Of a DNA stretch of 64,000 nucleotides, positions 16,094 through 23,131 are shown piece by piece (position 1 is the stretch's first letter; the number at the start of each line of letters is the position of its first letter). The DNA lies in NCBI GenBank assembly GCA_035606945.1, contig DATNDR010000042.1, positions 1-64,000 on the forward strand. Direction: 5' to 3'. The notes below the pieces were generated by a model. That model searched no databases and was not told the DNA's origin. It saw only the letters and a program-made list of their open reading frames with translations. This stretch comes from GCA-003244245 sp035606945 (GTDB lineage Bacteria; Actinomycetota; Actinomycetes; Mycobacteriales; Pseudonocardiaceae). The translations under genes were made by a program, and so were the position numbers.

Positions 16094-16570
16094 TCACGCC
16101 GGCGGCTGCGATACCTGCACCACTCGGGCCTCACGCTGGCCGGTCGGGGTGGACCAGTCGATGTCCTGCCCGGCAGACCGGCCGAGCAGCGCGACACCGA
16201 GCGGGCTGTCCGCCGTCACCACCGTTGCATCGTCGGCTTCGACGACCGTGGCCACCCGGAGCACATCGGTCGTCCCGTCCGGGTAGTGCAGGGTCACAAC
16301 GCTGCCGATGCCCACCTGACCGGACGGGCTCGGCGGGTCCGAATCGACACCGTCGGCGAGCAGCCTGATGACCTCATCGATTCGCCGCTCGATCGACTGC
16401 AGCTCGGACAACCGCTCGATCGCATCGGCTTGATCTGCGCGGTCGCCGGGGAAATCATCGCTGTCGAGGCCATCAGCGAACTCACGCCGGCGACTCCGGA
16501 GCACCTCGAGCTCCTCAGTCAGTGCCCGCCTCGCGTGGTCCGATGACGTCGTTTCAGTGGTTTCAGCCAT
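16094..16570 (-). CDS. GreA/GreB-family C-terminal domain protein
   Basis: This 158-residue protein has an N-terminal helical hairpin (LTEELEVLRSRRREFADGLD, then AIERLSELQSIERRIDEVIR) and a C-terminal FKBP-like GreA/GreB domain with VGIGSVVTLHYPDGTTDVLR and SPLGVALLGRSAGQDIDW. It may bind RNA polymerase, but the hairpin is short and the tip acidic pair of GreA is not obvious, so cleavage stimulation is unproven. AAGGAGAGG lies just upstream of ATG 16570, and the start overlaps the DUF5709 stop by eight bases. Confidence 0.75.
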   Translation of the reverse strand: MAETTETTSSDHARRALTEELEVLRSRRREFADGLDSDDFPGDRADQADAIERLSELQSIERRIDEVIRLLADGVDSDPPSPSGQVGIGSVVTLHYPDGTTDVLRVATVVEADDATVVTADSPLGVALLGRSAGQDIDWSTPTGQREARVVQVSQPPA

Positions 16571-17090
16571 CTTTACCTCTCCTTGCGCGGACGGCGTCGT
16601 CGTAGTCCCGCGCTGCATCAGCCATCGCCTGATCCGCACTCGGATCCTCGGCCAGGCTCGCGGCGACTTCCGGATCGTCGATCGGGGACTCGTCGTCGAC
16701 CGGCTCGAGGCTCAGGTCGAATTCATGTACGGCAGCTTCCTCGGCGGACGCGGCACCACCGGCGATGCCCTCGTCGATGCCATCCATGGCATCCGGCGTC
16801 TGCCCTGCGGCGCCGGCATCGGCGACCGCAATCCGTCCAGAGCGACCGGCGTCCACGGCCATCCGCTCAGGCTGCTCACGACGTAACCGTTGGTCAAGCG
16901 ATTCCCCATTGCGCTGGCCGGCGGCGGTCACCGCGTTGTCCTCAAGGCCGTATGGGCGATCCGGCGGGATATAGCCGGCATCCAGCGGATCGGCTCCCGG
17001 CGGCCCCACCAGGGTCTCGGCGGTGTCGTCCTGGACCGCGTCCGCGAGGTCGGCAGCCTCAGGCTGCTGCTCGTAGTCCTGCTGCGCCAT
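16563..17090 (-). CDS. DUF5709 family protein
   Basis: This 175-residue, very acidic protein matches the actinobacterial DUF5709 pattern: DPLDAGYIPPDRPYGLE, then NGESLDQRLRREQPE, then AGRSGRIAVADAG and AASAEEAAVHEFDL near the C-terminus. No catalytic motif is known. The product is probably soluble and partly disordered. Its stop lies inside the first codons of the GreA-like gene, so the two are translated together. The link to the transcription-factor-like partner is the only hint of role. Confidence 0.72.
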   Translation of the reverse strand: MAQQDYEQQPEAADLADAVQDDTAETLVGPPGADPLDAGYIPPDRPYGLEDNAVTAAGQRNGESLDQRLRREQPERMAVDAGRSGRIAVADAGAAGQTPDAMDGIDEGIAGGAASAEEAAVHEFDLSLEPVDDESPIDDPEVAASLAEDPSADQAMADAARDYDDAVRARRGKDG

Positions 17091-17177
17091 CGCATCGCTC
17101 CCTTGGGCCGAGCGGATCTCGCCTCTCGTAAAAAACCTTCCCGGTCCCGCCCAGCCGCCAAACATTCGCCGCGCCGG

Positions 17178-18266
17178 TCAGCGGGTGGCGAGCAGGGCAC
17201 CACGCACGACGAGCTCCTTCACGCGGGCGGCGGCGCGTCCGGTGAGCACCTTCTCGTGTGGACTGTCGTCGGGGTGGACGAACTGGATCAGGCCATCCCG
17301 CCGGCCGAGGCTGATGCATTGGATGACGTAGCGGAACCGCAACGGGCTGGGCCGGCGCCCGGCCAGCCGGGCGGTGATCGCGGCGGCTGCACACTGCCCG
17401 GTCGGCAGGCCGGTGGCGCAGGACATCCGCAGTAGCTGACCGCCGGCCCGGCGTGCCGCGGCGCTATCGCCGACCGCGTAGATCTCCGGATGCGAGCGCG
17501 CGCGCAGGGTGTCGTCAACCAGGATCCGCCCGTTTGCGTCGACGGCGAGACCGGCCTGGCGGGCGAGGGCGGGTGCGGCGAAGCCGGTTGCCCACACGGT
17601 GAGCCCGGCGCCGATCGTGGCGCCATCGGCCAGCACCACCCCGTCGGGTCCGACGTGGGTCACTGTCGCGCCGGGCCGCACCTCGATGCCCAAGCGGTCG
17701 AAAACGCGGTGCAGGTGCGCGCGGCCGCGGGCAGACAGCCAGCCACCGGGTTGCCCGGCGGTGACCAGGCGGACCCGTAGCTGCGGGTAGCTCTCGGCGA
17801 GCTCAGTTGCCGTCTCGATGCCGGTCAGCCCGCCGCCGACCACCGCGAGCACCCCGCGTTCGGCCGCCAGATCGGGTACTCGCTTGCCGAGTTCTCGCGC
17901 GCTGTCCAGCTCGGCGACCGGGTAGGCATGCTCGGCCACGGGACTGCTGTCAGCGGCGCTGCCCAGGGCGTAGACAAGCGTGTCGTAAGCCACCGTGGCG
18001 CTGTCCAGCTGTACCTGCCGGCGATCCGGGTCAAGCGCGTGCACCCGCCCGATGACGAGCTGGATACCGGTGCCGCGCAGGCGCTCGCGCAGCGGGTATT
18101 CGCGCACCCGCTGGCCGGCGGCCACCTGATGCAGCCGCACCCGCTCCACGAACTGCGCCCTGGCGTTGACGAGCGTCACCTGGGCGTGCCGGGCCTGGCC
18201 GGCGATCCGGTTCGCCGCGGTGAGGCCCGCGTAGCCGGCGCCGAGAACCACAATGCGATGAGTCAC
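17178..18266 (-). CDS. NAD(P)/FAD-dependent oxidoreductase (NDH-2-like)
   Basis: This 362-residue flavoprotein has an N-terminal FAD site IVVLGAGYAGLTAANRI, a second nucleotide site LAVVGGGLTGIETATELAES, and EIYAVGDSAAA near the C-terminus. It resembles type II NADH dehydrogenases and related oxidoreductases but lacks the long C-terminal membrane anchor. GTG 18266 is supported by GGAAGGAG upstream. It follows the ECF41 sigma gene on the same strand after 84 bases. ECF41 factors are known to sit beside, and control, oxidoreductase genes of this kind, so it is the likely target. Confidence 0.82.
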   Translation of the reverse strand: MTHRIVVLGAGYAGLTAANRIAGQARHAQVTLVNARAQFVERVRLHQVAAGQRVREYPLRERLRGTGIQLVIGRVHALDPDRRQVQLDSATVAYDTLVYALGSAADSSPVAEHAYPVAELDSARELGKRVPDLAAERGVLAVVGGGLTGIETATELAESYPQLRVRLVTAGQPGGWLSARGRAHLHRVFDRLGIEVRPGATVTHVGPDGVVLADGATIGAGLTVWATGFAAPALARQAGLAVDANGRILVDDTLRARSHPEIYAVGDSAAARRAGGQLLRMSCATGLPTGQCAAAAITARLAGRRPSPLRFRYVIQCISLGRRDGLIQFVHPDDSPHEKVLTGRAAARVKELVVRGALLATR

Positions 18267-18350
18267 CGATGGTCTCCTTCCCTGGTGGTGAGGTCATCGC
18301 TTGAACCAGGCAGCCCGACCGATCCTGACACCGGCGGGCCGTGGTGTCGG

Positions 18351-19250
18351 TCACAGCAGTTGACCGGCGAGGAAGGTGAGCTTGTCCGGGTTGGCCACCG
18401 CATGCACGGTTGCTACCTCGTCCCCCACCACGTCCAGCAGCACCGCAACGAGCACCTGCCCGTCGAGGACCCCGAGAATGCCGGGTTGCCCGTTCACCTC
18501 GGTCACCATGATCTGCACGCCGGGCACGTCCCGGCTCATCCAGCCGGCCAGGTAACGCGCCACCCGCGGTACACCGTGCACGGGCCGTCGAGCCGCGGCG
18601 ACCTTGCCGCCCCCGTCGGCCCACGCGACCACGTCGGCGGCCAGCAAGCTCTCCAGCGCCGCGAGGTCACCACTGCGCGCGGCGGCGAGGAATTCCTCGG
18701 CGATGCGGTGCCCGTGCTCGCGGGAGGCTCTGGAGCGCTGCGGGAACCGCGGGCGGTCCTCGGCGACCCGCAACCGCGCGCGCCGGTATAGCTGCTGGCA
18801 GTTGGCCTCGGTCAGGTCGAGGATCTCGGCGATCTCGCGGTGGGTGTAGTCAAACGCCTCGCGCAGCACGAACACCGCCCGCTGCGGGGGCGTCAACCGT
18901 TCCAACAGCAGCAGAAACGCCAGCGACACCGACTCGCGTTGCTCGGCGCGATCCAACGGCCCCAGCGCGGACTGCCCGGTCAGCACCGGTTCGGGCAGCC
19001 ACGGCCCGGGGTAGCTCTCGCGGCGCGCCCGGGCCGAGGTGAGCCTGGACAGGCACAGGTTGGTGAGCACCTTCGTCAACCAGGCGGCCGGCGACTGGAG
19101 TGTCTGGACATCAGCGCAGTGCCAGCGCAGGAACGTGTCCTGCACCGCGTCCTCGGCCTCGCTCGCCGATCCCAGCAGGCGGTAAGCGATCGCGAACAGC
19201 CGCGGTCGCTGCTCTTCGAATGTCTGCAACGCCTCGGGCGCGGCCGCCAT
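18351..19250 (-). CDS. sigJ: ECF41-type sigma factor (SigJ-like)
   Basis: This 299-residue sigma factor has region 2 (RPRLFAIAYRLLGSASEAED, then AVQDTFLRWH), region 4 (LERLTPPQRAVFVLREAFDY, then THREIAEILDLTEANCQQLY) and an extra C-terminal SnoaL-like domain (about 185-299). This is the layout of the ECF41 group. In that group the fused domain replaces a separate anti-sigma factor and modulates activity. The WLPEPV motif of the linker between regions 2 and 4 is also present. Its usual target is the neighbouring oxidoreductase operon, here the flavoprotein at 17178-18266. Confidence 0.88.
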   Translation of the reverse strand: MAAAPEALQTFEEQRPRLFAIAYRLLGSASEAEDAVQDTFLRWHCADVQTLQSPAAWLTKVLTNLCLSRLTSARARRESYPGPWLPEPVLTGQSALGPLDRAEQRESVSLAFLLLLERLTPPQRAVFVLREAFDYTHREIAEILDLTEANCQQLYRRARLRVAEDRPRFPQRSRASREHGHRIAEEFLAAARSGDLAALESLLAADVVAWADGGGKVAAARRPVHGVPRVARYLAGWMSRDVPGVQIMVTEVNGQPGILGVLDGQVLVAVLLDVVGDEVATVHAVANPDKLTFLAGQLL

Positions 19251-19260
19251 AGCGGCAGTT

Positions 19261-19617
19261 CTACTCCGGGGTCTTGACGACGCCGATCAGGTGGCCTTCG
19301 GGGTCATTGAACAACCCGATCTCGATGTCTTCCATAACCTTCTCGGGGCCCATCACCCGCGACCCGCCGAGGTTCTCGGCCTGGGCCAGGGCGGCCTCGA
19401 CGTCGGGCACCCCGACGTAGAACGTCACGTGCCCGGCATAGCCTTCCGGGCCCTCGCCGATGCCACCGCCGATCCCGGGGCCACCCTCGCCGGACACGAT
19501 CCCGTAGTTCATCGGATTGTCCGTGTTGATCGTCCACCCGAACAGGTCCGAGTAGAACGACCTCAGCCCAGCGCCGTCCTTGCCGATGACCTCGAAGTGC
19601 ACTACCGGACGTCCCAT
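19261..19617 (-). CDS. VOC (glyoxalase-fold) family protein
   Basis: This 118-residue protein has one glyoxalase/bleomycin-resistance fold unit pair: VVHFEVIGKDGAGLRSFYSD, LFGWTI, HVTFYVGVPDVEAALAQAE and a closing FNDPEGHLIGVV. The His and Glu positions used for metal binding are partly kept. AAAGGAG lies five bases before ATG 19617. Substrates of this clade are rarely known. It lies upstream of sigJ on the same strand with only 10 bases between stop and sigma start, so it may be read into sigJ. Confidence 0.82.
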   Translation of the reverse strand: MGRPVVHFEVIGKDGAGLRSFYSDLFGWTINTDNPMNYGIVSGEGGPGIGGGIGEGPEGYAGHVTFYVGVPDVEAALAQAENLGGSRVMGPEKVMEDIEIGLFNDPEGHLIGVVKTPE

Positions 19618-19676
19618 GGTGTCTCCTTTCATGTTGTCTCCACTATGACGCCGGCGTTGCGCCAAACTCATCGCGG

Positions 19677-20054
19677 TCAGGCGTTGATCGGAACGATGAC
19701 CCGGCCCAGCGGCGTGAGCGACACCGGGATCAGCTTGAGGTTCGCGACCGCGAGGGGAATGCCGATGATCGTCACGGCCAGCGCGATAGCAGTCACCACA
19801 TGCGCGATGGCCAGCCACAAGCCGGCGAAGATGATCCAGATCACGTTGCCGATCAGCGAGGGCGCGCCGGCGTCGGTGCGCCGTACGATCGTGCGGCCGA
19901 AGGGCCACAACGCGAAGTTCGCGATCCGGAAGGAGGCCAAGCCGAACGGGATCGTGATGATCAGCAGGCAGCACAAGATCCCGGCGAGCACGTAACCGAG
20001 CGCCATCCACAGGCCGCACAGCAGCAACCAGATGATGTTGAGCAGCGCCCGCAT
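19677..20054 (-). CDS. YccF family inner-membrane protein
   Basis: This 125-residue protein consists of two YccF (DUF307) repeats. Each has a hydrophobic hairpin: NIIWLLLCGLWMALGYVLAG with IITIPFGLASFRIANFALWP, and NVIWIIFAGLWLAIAHVVTA with IIGIPLAVANLKLIPVSLTP. Four membrane helices are predicted. The family function is unknown. It is monocistronic as far as can be seen, upstream of the VOC gene. Confidence 0.85.
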   Translation of the reverse strand: MRALLNIIWLLLCGLWMALGYVLAGILCCLLIITIPFGLASFRIANFALWPFGRTIVRRTDAGAPSLIGNVIWIIFAGLWLAIAHVVTAIALAVTIIGIPLAVANLKLIPVSLTPLGRVIVPINA

Positions 20055-20079
20055 ACCATCGATCCTGCCAGCATCCGCG

Positions 20080-20541
20080 CTACTTCGCGGGCGGCGAACA
20101 GATGATCTCCACTGCCAGGCTTTCGGTGATACCCAGCCGCGGAGTGTTCTCCCGGGCGCGTTCCACGATCTGCCGCGGACTCAGCCCCATGCCGTGGTAC
20201 AGCCGCACGATCTTCTCCTGCTCACTCGTCCACGGACGTCGAGCAGGTTGGCGTCGGTTCGGCGAAGCGTCCGGGCGTCGCTTAGGCGGTTTTCCCGGTT
20301 GCGGAGTCCGGTAGTTGATGCCGAGACCGCTGTCCTTCTTGGCGAACTCGCCAGCCTCCGCGCGCCGCCTGATCTCCTCTTGATCACCGACGATGAACGT
20401 GTCAGCGCTCTTGTTCAGCCCTATCGCGGTGATTGTCAAGCCTTTGTGATGCTTGACTTGACACTCCTTCTTCGTGCAGTACTGGTAACCCAGCTCGGCG
20501 CGTTCGGCGAGCAGTTCGTCGCCACATTCGATGCATTGCAC
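20080..20541 (-). CDS. hypothetical protein with N-terminal zinc-ribbon cysteines
   Basis: I do not recognise this family. The 153-residue reading from GTG 20541 starts with QCIECGDELLAERAELGYQY, then CTKKECQVKHHKGLT, whose paired cysteines and histidines suggest a small zinc ribbon. A Pro/Arg-rich linker follows, then a helical C-terminal part, WTSEQEKIVRLYHGMGLSPR, QIVERARENTPRLGITESLA, that reads like a helix-turn-helix. A DNA-binding role is therefore plausible. The frame is open upstream to 20727, but the domain begins at the cysteines; there is no strong ribosome binding site. Confidence 0.5.
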   Translation of the reverse strand: MQCIECGDELLAERAELGYQYCTKKECQVKHHKGLTITAIGLNKSADTFIVGDQEEIRRRAEAGEFAKKDSGLGINYRTPQPGKPPKRRPDASPNRRQPARRPWTSEQEKIVRLYHGMGLSPRQIVERARENTPRLGITESLAVEIICSPPAK

Positions 20542-20789
20542 ATACGGTATCAACCGTTCGAGGCACCGAGAAAATCCAACGGTAGCGTGCGGATCACCGC
20601 CGGAGTGGGTTGCTGAGGGGTCGGCGGGCGGGGTCGATGATCGGGAGTGGCCGGAATTCGCATGGTCTAGTGCCAGCCCCAACGTTGATCCTGGTGTTGG
20701 TCTGTACTCGATTCTCGGCGATACCAACTCGGCCGGTCATTGGCGTTGGCGGAGGTTTAAGGTGTCGGTGCAGCAGCGTGCGTGGCCGA

Positions 20790-21083
20790 TCAAAGCGCGG
20801 TGTCAACGCCGGTCACCCAACCCCTCGGTCCGACCCGCTCGGCCATCGCTGTGAGGACGGCGCCGGGCCCGCAACCCAAGTCAGCGACCCGGGCGCCGTC
20901 GACGATCCCGGCTGCGATCCACAGATCGGCCTCTTCGATGCGAGCCCGTTCGGCGATCGCCCGATAGCGGGCCAGCTCCGCCGCGCTGAGCCGCAAGGCA
21001 TAACGACGACCACCCGAGGTCCCGGATCCACCTGCCGGTGTCACGCCAACCTCCTTCCTCGTTCCGTCGGCGGTGTCCGCCAT
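20790..21083 (-). pseudogene. N-terminal fragment of a SAM-dependent methyltransferase
   Basis: The reading from ATG 21083 ends with VADLGCGPGAVLTAMAERVG, then WVTGVD, the SAM-binding motif I and following acidic residue of a class I methyltransferase. It is followed directly by TAL and a stop. The substrate and motif IV regions are missing, so this is a truncated gene of about 97 codons. A piece that would fit the next segment of the same kind of protein lies at 22523-22640, but upstream rather than downstream on this strand. Confidence 0.5.
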
Positions 21084-21408
21084 CGTCACTGTGACGGCAG
21101 CTCGTGTCCGCTAGCGGTCACCGGCTCAGCAGGCCGGGGAAAGATGGCGGTACCAGCTGAAGCGGATGATGCCGGTCTGGCGGCGATCTCCGCCAGGTAT
21201 GGGCTACATGAAAACCGCCTTGCCGACGACCGTGCCAAGATCTTCCCAGTGATCGACGATCCAGGACATGCACTAGCGACCAGACCCTGAGCTGGCCTGG
21301 GGCTGGCGCCGATGGTGAGCGTCATGGACAGCAACCTCAGGGGTTCTTACCACGTCTATGAGATATAGCGCGGCATCTGACCACAGCTCGATGAGGCGGG
21401 TAAGTGAC

Positions 21409-21579
21409 ATGGACTCCTACTGCCCCTACTGCGACACCCTGTGTTCTGTTGATCGCGTCTTGCCTGACGGCCGATGGGTGCATATGCACACCTGCTGTTT
21501 CGGCATGGACGCTGACGTGGCGAAGTTTGGTCACAACTACCTCACCGCAATGCACCCACACCAACGGCGAGTGGCCTGA
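21409..21579 (+). CDS. small Cys/His-rich protein
   Basis: I do not recognise this 56-residue frame. It begins DSYCPYCDTLCSVDRV and continues DGRWVHMHTCCFGMDADVAK. The CPYC knuckle and later CC/H residues suggest a small zinc-binding protein. A weak purine-rich stretch precedes ATG 21409. In its favour as a real gene, a very strong hairpin that could be its terminator starts 27 bases after the stop. Expression is unproven. Confidence 0.4.
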   Translation: MDSYCPYCDTLCSVDRVLPDGRWVHMHTCCFGMDADVAKFGHNYLTAMHPHQRRVA

Positions 21580-21605
21580 TCAGTGGTTCGGGTGCCCGCC
21601 TGAAG

Positions 21606-21645
21606 CTGGCCCACCCGAGGCACAACGGGCCTTCGGGTGGGCCAG
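21606..21645. terminator. strong intergenic hairpin
   Basis: CTGGCCCACCCGAGGC at 21606-21621 pairs with GCCTTCGGGTGGGCCAG at 21629-21645, with one bulged base and a short loop. No T-run follows, which is usual for actinobacterial terminators. It could end transcription of the small gene at 21409-21579. Confidence 0.6.
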
Positions 21646-21689
21646 TAAGCCGCTTGCTCGATGAAGCCAGCCACCTCTTTTGGATGAGC

Positions 21690-21808
21690 AGCATGGAGGC
21701 ATGACTCGACTCAATCGAAATGATGCGGTCGGGCGGGGCCGCCCGGTTGGCCATCATCTTCTGCGCATCCGGATGGAGCATTTCAGCCAGCGTCCTGGCT
21801 TTGCTCAA
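21690..21808 (-). pseudogene. possible alpha/beta hydrolase C-terminal remnant
   Basis: The minus-strand reading contains AEMLHPDAQKMMANRA and then IISIESSHASMLLIQ. This resembles the last part of alpha/beta hydrolases, where a conserved SH holds the catalytic histidine. Nothing of the rest of the fold is found upstream. The match is short and the call is tentative. Confidence 0.25.
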
Positions 21809-21921
21809 GTCGACATCCGGGCAGAAGAACCGGTGGACCTTGTCGCGCTGGAGGACGACAAACGGTGGAGTCGGGAGCCAATCCCCGAATACACGATAAA
21901 GTGAACGTCGAGAATTGCTGG

Positions 21922-22347
21922 TCAGCTCTTGTCGCGCTCGCGCGCGTTGCGGGTCTCCCGGTTGCTGGCCTTGCGTAGCGCGTCGACCAATTCCCCCTTG
22001 TTCATCGAGGAGCGGCCGCGCACCCCGAGCTTGCGGGCCTGGTCCATCAGCTCTTGCTTGCTGGCGTTCGCGTCGACGCCGCCGGCGGTCTTACCGCCGG
22101 GTGGCTTGCCGGTCTTGGGGTCCACACCACCTTTGGCGCGCTCGTCCGATGGACCCTTGCCGTCCTTGGGTTCCCAATGGTCGCCGACTTTCTGGTGGGT
22201 GTGTTTGAGCGCCGCGTACGCGGTGCGGTGCGCGCGTTCGCCCTCGCCGTAGCTCTCCACTGCTGAGTCGTGCGCCTTCGACCAGGTCCGCTGCGCCTTG
22301 TCCGGGGAGCGCTGCAGCGTGCTGGGCATCTCATCTTTGGCCGGCAC
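21922..22347 (-). CDS. ChaB-family protein
   Basis: This 141-residue protein starts with a ChaB domain (PSTLQRSPDKAQRTWSKAHD, SAVESYGEGERAHRTAYAAL, KHTHQKVGDHW). A Gly/Lys-rich linker follows, then a C-terminal Rho-N/SAP-like helical motif (KQELMDQARKLGVRGRSSMN, KGELVDALRKAS) that in other proteins binds nucleic acid. GTG 22347 has AGGAGGTGAG directly upstream. ChaB was named for cation transport regulation in E. coli, but actinobacterial versions have no established role. Confidence 0.8.
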   Translation of the reverse strand: MPAKDEMPSTLQRSPDKAQRTWSKAHDSAVESYGEGERAHRTAYAALKHTHQKVGDHWEPKDGKGPSDERAKGGVDPKTGKPPGGKTAGGVDANASKQELMDQARKLGVRGRSSMNKGELVDALRKASNRETRNARERDKS

Positions 22348-22522
22348 CGGCCTCACCTCCTGCGGGCTTGGGCTGTCACCAGCAGGGGTACCCGTCTGGC
22401 GGCGAACTGACACCGCAGCCGGCGTGCTGACCTAGCAGGCGCCCGCAGGCCGCGACGACGGCCACGTCCGGGAACCAGCGCCCCGGCTCGGCAAGCGATG
22501 CGCTGCGAGCTGATCCCCTCTG

Positions 22523-22640
22523 TTACCACGAGGCTCGGGCGTGGACCAGGTCGAAGCTGCGCCGGGGGAGAGCGTCAGTGCGCAGGTCCACGCGCTGCAC
22601 ATCGAGATTCGGCTCGTCGAGCCGGTCGAGCAACGCCGTT
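22523..22640 (-). pseudogene. methyltransferase middle-segment remnant with frameshift
   Basis: The minus-strand reading gives ALLDRLDEPNLDVQRVDLRT, then DALPPA, and after a one-base shift SFDLVHARASW and stop. This is the motif II to IV part of a class I methyltransferase (the xxFDLVHAR signature). It is immediately downstream of the helical protein gene at 22649. It would join well to the truncated N-terminal piece at 20790-21083 if the order were reversed. Confidence 0.4.
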
Positions 22641-22648
22641 GACTGGCC

Positions 22649-23131
22649 TCAGCTCGCGAGGACCTGGGGGGAGAGCACCTTGAGCATGGCGTTGGCCCAT
22701 CGCATCTGGCGCAGCGACTGCGGGTGGCACCGCCTGGTCAGCGCCAGCAGCTCGGAATCCTTGGCGGCCTGCGCGCCCTGCGCGAGCAGCTCCCAGTCCA
22801 GCGAGACCCCAGCGGCGACGCGGTGCAGGTGGCGCAGGTCGGCGAGCAGCAGAAGCCCCGGTTCCGGTCGGCGACCAGCCAGCTCGCTGACCTTCTCGCG
22901 CACGCCGGCCAGGAGGCCGGAATCGGACTCAACGTCATCTGCCAGCGTCAAGCCGTAGCGCTTGCCGACCTCGGCCAGCTCGTACCCGTGCTGCTGCGAC
23001 CAGCGGGCCAGGTCGCGCGCCACGTGATAGATCTCGTGATCGACCTTGTGCCGGTCGGCTACCTTCAACAAATCTGCGGCCAGGGACTTCTCCGAGCGGT
23101 GCAGTTCGCGAAGAGCCAAGTCGAGTTTCAC
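22649..23131 (-). CDS. helical hypothetical protein coupled to the molybdoenzyme
   Basis: I do not recognise a named family for this 160-residue all-helical protein (KLDLALRELHRSEKSLAADL, HKVDHEIYHVARDLARWSQQ). The spacing of His and Glu is loosely ferritin-like, but no complete metal site can be claimed. Its GTG overlaps the molybdopterin oxidoreductase stop by four bases (GTGA), so it is co-translated with that enzyme and may assist it. Confidence 0.55.
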   Translation of the reverse strand: MKLDLALRELHRSEKSLAADLLKVADRHKVDHEIYHVARDLARWSQQHGYELAEVGKRYGLTLADDVESDSGLLAGVREKVSELAGRRPEPGLLLLADLRHLHRVAAGVSLDWELLAQGAQAAKDSELLALTRRCHPQSLRQMRWANAMLKVLSPQVLAS

